DNA of 5,209 nucleotides from Planctomycetota bacterium (GTDB lineage: Bacteria > Planctomycetota > PLA2 > JAEUHO01). How positions within the stretch are numbered: position 1 is the first letter of the stretch; each line of letters starts with the position of its first letter. Position numbers and translations under genes: made by a program. The stretch lies in contig JAHEIK010000081.1 of assembly GCA_024639415.1 (NCBI GenBank), forward strand, positions 6,154 through 11,362, in the 5' to 3' direction. Of this stretch, positions 1 to 5,209 are shown piece by piece. The notes beneath the pieces were generated by a model. The model did no database searches and was not told the DNA's origin. It worked only from the letters and a program-made list of their open reading frames with translations.

Positions 1-478
1 GCCGTACTTCGACGTGCGCACCGCCGGGACGCTTCCGACGCTCGACGCAGAGGGCCTGCGCGCGGTGATCGAGGCCGTGGGCGAGCGCATCACGGCCTTC
101 ATCGAGGGCCGGGGCCGACCGATCGACCTCGACACGCGCTACGACCGCATCGGCGGGGGCCAGGGCTGGGTGATGATCGTCGAGCACGGTCCCCATGCGC
201 GCACGGCGTTGTTCTCCGCGGGCATCCGCGCCTTCGTGGCCGTCCGCGAGAACGAAGGCGGCACGTGGACGTACTCCATCGGCAAGATGTCGCCGTTCGT
301 GCGCTTCCCCATCCAGGACCTCTACCGGATCCTGAACGAGGCCGAGGGCCTCGTGGACGCGAAGAGTCGCTGGGGCGGGAGCAACACCATCGGTGGCTCA
401 CCGCGGGAGGGGGGTAGCAAGCTGCCGCCCGCCGAGATCGAGCGCATCATCAACGCGGCGCTCTCCGGGCTGACGTAG
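1..478 (+). CDS. DHH/DHHA1-type phosphoesterase-like protein, C-terminal part (5' end outside window)
   Basis: The reading frame is open from the first bases (visible residues begin PYFDVRTAG) to a TAG stop at 476-478, giving 158 residues. A GTG at 14 is in frame but probably internal, because the frame continues upstream without a stop and there is no purine-rich site before it. What is visible is a mixed alpha/beta segment. A hydrophobic strand region around residues 52-80 (WVMIVEHG, then RAFVAV) is followed by IGKMSPFVRFP (about 93-103), an amphipathic helix (DLYRILNEAEG), and a glycine-rich RWGGSNTIGGSPR stretch (about 123-135) before a final helix. In known DHH-family enzymes (RecJ, NrnA and relatives, which hydrolyse phosphodiester bonds in nucleic acids or nucleotides with metal ions) the DHHA1 domain carries a similar GGG-H-x-x-A-A-G-G-S substrate loop near the C-terminus. 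The resemblance is an inference from motif shape. The catalytic DHH half, if present, lies upstream, so activity cannot be judged. The usual histidine of the loop is not at its expected place. It could also be an unrelated uncharacterised family. Confidence 0.6.
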   Translation, partial: PYFDVRTAGTLPTLDAEGLRAVIEAVGERITAFIEGRGRPIDLDTRYDRIGGGQGWVMIVEHGPHARTALFSAGIRAFVAVRENEGGTWTYSIGKMSPFVRFPIQDLYRILNEAEGLVDAKSRWGGSNTIGGSPREGGSKLPPAEIERIINAALSGLT

Positions 479-535
479 CGCGGAGCGAATCTGCCGGCCG
501 CTTCCTCATGCGATTCCATCCTTCGTAGACTGCAC

Positions 536-543
536 GGGGGAGG
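536..543 (+). promoter_or_regulatory. Shine-Dalgarno site for the 1226-residue modular protein
   Basis: The run GGGGGAGG sits four bases before the GTG at 548. It is strongly complementary to the 16S rRNA 3' end, although the spacer is on the short side. It helps fix the start: the frame is open back to the TAG at 476-478, but that 23-codon stretch contains no ATG, GTG or TTG, so GTG 548 is the first usual start codon, and it is followed directly by a hydrophobic membrane segment. Confidence 0.7.
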
Positions 544-547
544 TGCC

Positions 548-3500
548 GTGCGTGGCCTGTGGATCCTGATCGCTCTCGCGCTCGCGGTGCTGGCCGTGTG
601 GTGGCTGTCGGATGGGCGGACGCATGACGCGGAGCGTGGGCTCGTCGCGGATGATTCCGTGTCTGGGGAGCAGGGACCGGCGCTCCAGGGGCGTGGGAAG
701 GCATTGGTCGCAGAGAAGACGGAGGCGCGTGCGCGGCTGGGGGCGGGCGCCATCCGCGGCAGCGTGGAGGACACGCAGGGTCGGCTCCTGCCCGGCGTGA
801 CGGTGCATCTCCACAAGTACCTCGAGCGCGAGTACCTCGACACCGCACCGGGTCGCTGGCTCGAGACCGAGGCCTCCGGTGGGCCGGAGACGTACGAGCG
901 ACTTGCCGAGACCACGACAGCGGAGGACGGGACCTTCTCGTTCCTCGGCTTGCGGGTGGGCGACGAGAGCTACCGGGTGAGCGTCTTGCCCGACGAGCCG
1001 TGGGTTCCCGCGATGCGGCACGCGACCTACCTCCACGACAACGCCTTCCTGCGCATCGTGCTCGGTCGGGGGGACCCGCTGCGCCTCCGCGTGGTGGACG
1101 TGGATGGCCAGAGCGTCGCGGCGCACGTCACCTGCTGGCGTGAGCGCGACGGGCCGGACTGGTATCCGTGCGGGTTCGAAGCCCTGGCGACCGATGCCGA
1201 GGGACGCCTGACCGTCAACCTTCCCGAGGGCGCCTTTCGCTGCAGCGTGCATGCTGCAGGTACCGGCTGGCGCGAGGACGTGCTGGTGGAGACACCGCAG
1301 TCGCGCGAAGTCGTCATTCCGCTTGGCATGCGCGGTGGCGCGACGGTCGCCGGGACCGTGCGTGACACGGCCGGCAAGCCCGTGGCGGGCGCGCGCATCC
1401 TCATCGCCTCGAGGTCGGGTCGGGACGAGAACCTGCATCGGCTCGGCACGACCGCGCCGGATGGGACGTACCGCATCGACGGTCTTCACGCCGGCACGCT
1501 GGAGTTGCTGGGCGTGACCGCCACCGGCTTCGTCACCGTCGAGAACCACGCGTCCGGTCGCGCCCTGGTTCCGGGTGACGTTGCGCGCATCGACGTCACC
1601 ATGATCCGCGGCGGCGTGCTCACCGGTACCGTGCGCGGGCCGGACGGCCGTCCGCTGGCCGGCGCCAGGGTCCGTGCCAGAGCGGAGGTCGTCCGCGAAG
1701 GTCTCGTGGGCAGTGACCTCGCCGTCACCGACGGCACCGGGCAGTACCGCATGAGCGAGGTGCCCCTGGGCAGCGGGCACGTGCGCGTGTCCAAGCCCGG
1801 CTACTACCAACCTGCTGCGAGCAAGGGCTGGTACATGATTCAAGGCGAGTCCGCCCGGCACGTGGTGGACGTGGCCCTGGCGCGTGGCAGCGCGGTCGCC
1901 GGTCGCGTCGTGGATACGTCGGGAACGCCCGTGGCCGGCGCGTCCGTTTTCGCGCAGGGCAGTGCCGGCGCCGGCTGGTGGCCAGGCGACCACAGCGACC
2001 GCGCGGTGCTGAGCAGGGCGGACGGCCGCTTTGCGTACCCGGGCCTACCGCCCAGCAAGGCGTGGCGCCTGACGGCACGAACCGAGGAGGCGCTCTCGCT
2101 ACCCGTCACCGTGGAGACGCAGGTCTCGGGACTTCCCCCGGCCGACGTCGAGCTCGTGCTGCAGTCCGGATGCGTCATCGAGGGACGCGTGGTTCGCCAG
2201 GGCGAGACGGTGGCTGACCTGATCCGCGTCCAGGCCGTGACGCGCGAGGGGGAGGGACGCAAGACCGTCGCCTTGCGGACGGACGGGACCTTCCGGATCC
2301 CGGGACTCCGTCCCGGGACCTACGACGTACGCGTGGTGGACAGACAACTCGACGCCGTGTCCGAGTCGGTTCAGGTGACGCTGCACTGGGGACGCATCGA
2401 GAAGGACGTCGTGCTCGAGATGCGGAAGGTCGGGCGCATCGCCGGCGTCGTCGTGGACGAGCGTGGTGAGCCCATCTCGAACCTGACCCTGCACCTCGAC
2501 GTCAGCACCCCGGGCAGCGGGAGGCATGTCTCGACGGAGACGAACCTGCGTGGTCGCTTCGAGTTCACGAGCGTGCCGGACGAGGGCTACGCCTTCCCGA
2601 TCCTGATCGGCGGGGTCCGCACGCCGGGCACGTACGAGCCCGGTGACCTAGACGTGCGCCTGGTGCACACGCCGCCCGCGCGTGTGCGCTTCGAGGGCAC
2701 GGTGCTGCTGCCGGACGGCTCGCCCGCCGTGACGGGCAAGGTGATGCTCTGGGAGATCACGAAGGACGGGCTGCGCGGGGGCGGCACCGTCCCCATTTCC
2801 GACGGTCACTTCGCCCACGCGCTCGAGCGGCGTGCGCCGGACAGCACGTTCAGCGCGGAGGTGCGCGAGGTGTTCGACGTACTCGGACGCCTCGTGAGCA
2901 TCCAGCCGACAGAGATCAAGAGCGTCGAGCCGGAGACGCCGATCGAGTTCCGGCTCGTGGCGGGCTTGGAGATCCAGGGCCTCGTGGTCGATGCCGACGG
3001 GGCGCCGGTGGAGGGCGTGCAAGTCACGCTCGTGCCTCCAGGGGAGCGCCTGCACTTCCGGCGCAAGAACATGAACAGCCGTGCGGATGGCTCCTTCCAC
3101 TTCGGCTCGCTGGCACCCGGAGGCTTCCGGCTGCGCGTGGCGCGTGTCTCTGAGCCCTGGATCGCTCCCCCGGATGTCAACGTGAGGGCGGGGGACAAGG
3201 ACGTCCGGATCCAGCTCGTGCGAGGGCAGGCTGTGCGCGGGCAGGTGCGCGACGCCAAGGGCGCGCCGCTCGCAGGTGCTGGGCTGACGTGGAGCGCCGG
3301 GCGTGGCCACTCCGTCTCCGCGCGCAGCGGGTCGGATGGAGCCTTCGAGCTGGCCCCGGTGCCTCCGGGGATCGCGGGCACGGTGACGGTCGAGCCGCCG
3401 CAGGAGCGCGCGGACGACCTCATGCCCGCCATGCGGGAGGGCGTGCGCGCGGGCGTAGCGAACCTCGAGTTGGCGCTCTCAGCCGGGGTCTTCCTGACGG

Positions 3501-4228
3501 GGGAGGTGACGGGCCCGGAGGGCGAGACGCTGCCGACCGTCTGGGTGACCGGCATCCAGGCAGGCGTCGCCCGACCCTTCCGCTTCCAGGAAGTCCTGCG
3601 TGCGAGCAAGCGACTACGGGTCGGTCCCGTGCCACCGGGGCGCTACACGCTGCACGTCCAGGCTGCGGGTGAGTACGTCGTGCCCGATTCCGTCGAGGTC
3701 ATCGCGCCGAGCGACGCGGTGCGCATCGTGATCCCCAAGGGGCTCACGCTCAAGGGCACGCTGGTCGGCGCGGAGCGGCCCGAGCAGTACGCCGTCGCCT
3801 TCACGCGCTTGACGCCGGACGGCCCCAGCACGATGAGCGGCAGCGTCACGGCGTCCGGGCAGTTCCTCGTGACGCTGCGGGCGGACGAGTCCGGCACGCT
3901 GTCCTTCCATCTGCGTGGTGGCGGGGACCTGTACGGCCTCGTCGAGAACGCTCGGGCCTCGGCCGAGCCCATCACCGTCCGCCTGCAGCGGGGCGAGCGA
4001 ATCGAAGGTCGCATCGCCGACTACGCCGACGGCGATGAGGGCTACGTCTACATCCAGGCGCTGAGCGGCTTCAATCTGCACGCGCAGGTGGCGCAGGACG
4101 GCTCGTTCGTGGTGCGCGGCGTGCCGCCCGGCACGTACGACCTCCACGGGATCAGCGCGCGACAGAAGCTGGTCTCGGTCAAGGGCATACGCGCAGGAAC
4201 GCAGGGCCACGTGCTGCGCAGGCCGTGA
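548..4228 (+). CDS. Membrane-anchored protein of ~13 tandem carboxypeptidase-regulatory-like (Ig/transthyretin-like) beta modules
   Basis: The protein has 1226 residues, starting at GTG with a good ribosome site. Residues 4-20 (LWILIALALAVLAVWWL) form one hydrophobic helix after a single Arg. No signal peptidase AxA site or lipobox Cys follows, so a signal anchor with the bulk outside the cytoplasm is the likeliest topology. Residues 21-67 are a charged, Ala/Gly-containing linker. From about 68 to 1220 the chain is a string of 70-105-residue repeats. Most open with a hydrophobic-x-G-x-V strand and a D/P-x-G-x-P-[VL]-x-G-x-x-V turn, and close with a D-G-x-[FY] strand and a G-[LV]-x-P-G-x-Y-x-[LV]-x-V strand. 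This is the pattern of Pfam CarboxypepD_reg-like folds (PF13620 and relatives), known as non-catalytic beta-sandwich modules in bacterial surface and periplasmic proteins. I see no enzyme domain, zinc site or C-terminal sorting signal. Role (adhesion, spacer or polymer/protein binding) is unknown. It lies 69 bases after the upstream gene and may be cotranscribed with it. Similar proteins are common in planctomycetes and myxobacteria and are often annotated only by the domain name. Confidence 0.9.
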   Translation: MRGLWILIALALAVLAVWWLSDGRTHDAERGLVADDSVSGEQGPALQGRGKALVAEKTEARARLGAGAIRGSVEDTQGRLLPGVTVHLHKYLEREYLDTAPGRWLETEASGGPETYERLAETTTAEDGTFSFLGLRVGDESYRVSVLPDEPWVPAMRHATYLHDNAFLRIVLGRGDPLRLRVVDVDGQSVAAHVTCWRERDGPDWYPCGFEALATDAEGRLTVNLPEGAFRCSVHAAGTGWREDVLVETPQSREVVIPLGMRGGATVAGTVRDTAGKPVAGARILIASRSGRDENLHRLGTTAPDGTYRIDGLHAGTLELLGVTATGFVTVENHASGRALVPGDVARIDVTMIRGGVLTGTVRGPDGRPLAGARVRARAEVVREGLVGSDLAVTDGTGQYRMSEVPLGSGHVRVSKPGYYQPAASKGWYMIQGESARHVVDVALARGSAVAGRVVDTSGTPVAGASVFAQGSAGAGWWPGDHSDRAVLSRADGRFAYPGLPPSKAWRLTARTEEALSLPVTVETQVSGLPPADVELVLQSGCVIEGRVVRQGETVADLIRVQAVTREGEGRKTVALRTDGTFRIPGLRPGTYDVRVVDRQLDAVSESVQVTLHWGRIEKDVVLEMRKVGRIAGVVVDERGEPISNLTLHLDVSTPGSGRHVSTETNLRGRFEFTSVPDEGYAFPILIGGVRTPGTYEPGDLDVRLVHTPPARVRFEGTVLLPDGSPAVTGKVMLWEITKDGLRGGGTVPISDGHFAHALERRAPDSTFSAEVREVFDVLGRLVSIQPTEIKSVEPETPIEFRLVAGLEIQGLVVDADGAPVEGVQVTLVPPGERLHFRRKNMNSRADGSFHFGSLAPGGFRLRVARVSEPWIAPPDVNVRAGDKDVRIQLVRGQAVRGQVRDAKGAPLAGAGLTWSAGRGHSVSARSGSDGAFELAPVPPGIAGTVTVEPPQERADDLMPAMREGVRAGVANLELALSAGVFLTGEVTGPEGETLPTVWVTGIQAGVARPFRFQEVLRASKRLRVGPVPPGRYTLHVQAAGEYVVPDSVEVIAPSDAVRIVIPKGLTLKGTLVGAERPEQYAVAFTRLTPDGPSTMSGSVTASGQFLVTLRADESGTLSFHLRGGGDLYGLVENARASAEPITVRLQRGERIEGRIADYADGDEGYVYIQALSGFNLHAQVAQDGSFVVRGVPPGTYDLHGISARQKLVSVKGIRAGTQGHVLRRP
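749..4207 (+). repeat. Thirteen tandem protein-level beta-module repeats within the modular protein
   Basis: These are repeats in the encoded protein and are too diverged to see as DNA repeats. Approximate residue spans are: 1, 68-172; 2, 176-259; 3, 264-353; 4, 356-445; 5, 447-538; 6, 541-624; 7, 629-705; 8, 712-804; 9, 806-891; 10, 893-977; 11, 980-1063; 12, 1065-1147; 13, 1149-1220. Closing motifs that anchor the register include EDGTF (126), PDGTY (304), ADGRF (491), TDGTFRIPGLRPGTY (578), ADGSF (846), SDGAF (929) and QDGSFVVRGVPPGTY (1183). Modules 3, 4, 5, 9 and 10 are closest to consensus. Modules 2, 7, 8, 11 and 12 are recognised mainly by spacing and partial motifs, so the exact count could shift by one or two. 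Boundaries were set by eye. Confidence 0.75.
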
Positions 4229-4235
4229 GTCGGCC
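4221..4235. repeat. Short inverted repeat at the convergent gene junction
   Basis: GGCCG-TGAGT-CGGCC is a perfect five-base-pair GC stem with a five-base loop. It contains the TGA stop of the modular protein and lies one base before the end of the opposing gene. It is the only structure in the 7-base space between the two convergent stops. There is no T-run on either side, so it is not a canonical intrinsic terminator. Short GC stems are frequent by chance in DNA of this composition. A weak bidirectional terminator role is only a suggestion. Confidence 0.3.
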
Positions 4236-5209
4236 CTACTTGGAGGCGGCCGCTGCGAGGAGGCGCGCCCGCCGCAGGGTCCACCCCCGCCAGTCCGCCG
4301 TCTGGCCGGTCAGGATGCGCTCGAGCTCGCCGATACGCCTGTCGGCTGCGGTGTGCAGCTCCATTGCGCCCGGCGCGGCCGCGAGGCGCTGCCAGGCCGG
4401 CAGCGCGCTCGGACCCAGCGCGCGGAGGTACTCGAGGTCGATCGGCTCGCCCGTGCCTGCGACCTCGCGGCAGTGCGCGACGTTGTAGTCCGCGATGAAG
4501 CCGGGGACGTTGAGGAAGCAGCACGCGTAGACGACGGCCAGAGCAGCGAGTGCGTTGGCCCGCACCAGCCAGCCGTTGGAGCGCTGCCTGAAGATGCGGA
4601 TTGCGATGAGGACGAGGCCCAGGGCGACCAGGGCCATCCAGATGGCTGCCGCGAGGCGCAGCCGGGTGAGCGTGTACGCCTCGACGTAGAGCCCCAGGCG
4701 CGTGGCGGCAGCCACGGTGAGGATCACGTTCTGCAGGAGCCACAGGTAGACGAGTCGGCGCGCCCACGGCCCGGTCGGCGCGCTCGGCCCGACCCGGAAG
4801 GTCACCAGCACGAAGCCGCCGGCCAGCAGCGCCGTAGCGACGAGGGGATAGGCACCGCGCTGGGCGTAGCCGGCGTAGGTCATGCCGTCGGGCAACGCGG
4901 CGCCCAGCAGCAAGTAGCGCAAATCGAGTGCGTTCTGCACCAGGAAGAGCGCGTTGAAGACCAGCAGGCAGCGCACGATCATCGCGGGCGAGAGCAGTGC
5001 GGGCAGGGGCGTCGGGTAGCGACTCGGCTGCGTGCGCTCCTCGTGGCGCGTGCGTGTGCGCAACAGTGCCCACGCACACACGGCGATCGCGAGCCAGAAC
5101 CCCAGACGGAGGGCGTCGACGCCGTCCAAGGCGTGCCGCACGTTGTCCGCGGCAGCACCGAGCCAGGTCTCGATGACGGGGTTGGCCAGGGCGAAGAGGC
5201 CGACGAAGA
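4236..5209 (-). CDS. DUF4153/DUF4173-family polytopic membrane protein, C-terminal part (5' end outside window)
   Basis: The gene reads leftwards from the right edge to a TAG at 4238-4236, giving 323 visible residues. A GTG at 5141 is in frame but should not be taken as the start: the frame stays open to the edge and encodes a hydrophobic FVGLFALANPVIETWL segment that fits this family. Visible membrane helices lie at about residues 1-16, 33-49, 76-98, 118-138, 151-170, 184-206 and 215-233, followed by a soluble C-terminal tail of some 85 residues. Family hallmarks I recognise are MTYAGYAQRG (about 108-117, usual form TYAxYARxG), TRLGLYVEAYTLTRLR (about 169-184) and LNVPGFIADYNVAH with a following LEYLRALGPSALPAW (usual form N-P-x-x-x-I-A-x-x-N, then L-x-Y-L-x-x-L-x-x-D-A-x-P). 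The function of DUF4153 proteins is not established; they are inner-membrane proteins found in many bacteria. The gene is convergent with the modular-protein gene, with 7 bases between stops. Confidence 0.85.
   Translation of the reverse strand, partial: FVGLFALANPVIETWLGAAADNVRHALDGVDALRLGFWLAIAVCAWALLRTRTRHEERTQPSRYPTPLPALLSPAMIVRCLLVFNALFLVQNALDLRYLLLGAALPDGMTYAGYAQRGAYPLVATALLAGGFVLVTFRVGPSAPTGPWARRLVYLWLLQNVILTVAAATRLGLYVEAYTLTRLRLAAAIWMALVALGLVLIAIRIFRQRSNGWLVRANALAALAVVYACCFLNVPGFIADYNVAHCREVAGTGEPIDLEYLRALGPSALPAWQRLAAAPGAMELHTAADRRIGELERILTGQTADWRGWTLRRARLLAAAASK

Noticed and set aside
502..531. Possible promoter before the modular gene (TTCCTC, 18 bases, TAGACT).
   Set aside because: The -10 matches only four of six consensus bases and the -35 match is poor. 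It would also leave a leader of only about ten bases. Cotranscription with the upstream gene is equally likely.
1240..1259. Inverted repeat CTGCAGC-GTGCAT-GCTGCAG.
   Set aside because: It lies inside module 2 and does not extend beyond seven bases per arm. I see no partner site or regulatory context, so chance is the simplest explanation.
506..1993. A 495-codon open frame on the minus strand, opposite the modular protein.
   Set aside because: Its product is an Ala/Arg/His/Gly-rich composition shadow with no recognisable motif or membrane segment. The plus-strand frame has clear repeated domains across the same region. Long antisense frames are expected at this GC content.
2299..2317. Inverted repeat CCCGGGA-CTCCG-TCCCGGG within the coding region, also a short direct repeat of CCCGGGAC.
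   Set aside because: It encodes the conserved IPGLRPG turn of module 6, where Gly and Pro codons naturally produce CCCGGG. It is too far inside the gene to be a regulatory element.
2648..3609. Minus-strand open frames of 220 and 267 codons inside the modular gene.
   Set aside because: Both are low-information antisense shadows of modules 8-11, with no motif and no ribosome site that I can see.
4048..5079. A 343-codon minus-strand frame overlapping the DUF4153 gene in another frame.
   Set aside because: The product is Arg/Ala/Pro-rich and featureless, while the alternative frame gives membrane helices and family motifs. It also runs through the stop of the neighbouring gene into its antisense strand.

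Overview
This is a very GC-rich bacterial window with long stop-free stretches in several frames. It holds three protein genes packed almost without gaps. Two of them run off the window edges. I see no RNA gene, CRISPR array, insertion sequence, phage gene or attachment site. The gene content (a DHH-type phosphoesterase relative, a giant membrane-anchored protein made of carboxypeptidase-regulatory-like beta modules, and a DUF4153/DUF4173 membrane protein) suits a high-GC Gram-negative lineage such as Planctomycetota, Myxococcota or Acidobacteriota. Planctomycetota is my first guess, but the sequence does not settle it.

Layout: positions 1-478 (+) are the C-terminal 158 residues of a protein whose start lies upstream. 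Its last 60-70 residues resemble the DHHA1 half of DHH-family phosphoesterases. After a 69-base gap with a strong purine-rich ribosome binding site, positions 548-4228 (+) encode a 1226-residue protein. It has one N-terminal membrane helix, a short charged linker, and then about thirteen tandem, strongly diverged beta-sandwich modules that fill the chain to its last residues. Convergent to it, ending only 7 bases away, positions 4236-5209 (-) encode the C-terminal 323 residues of a polytopic membrane protein of the DUF4153/DUF4173 family, whose N-terminus lies beyond the right edge.

The first two genes are co-directional and could share a transcript. The third is transcribed towards them. Nothing in the sequence links the three products in one pathway, so I treat them as neighbours rather than as a system. 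The most notable object is the thirteen-module surface or periplasmic protein. I found no convincing evidence of a previously undescribed multi-gene system.
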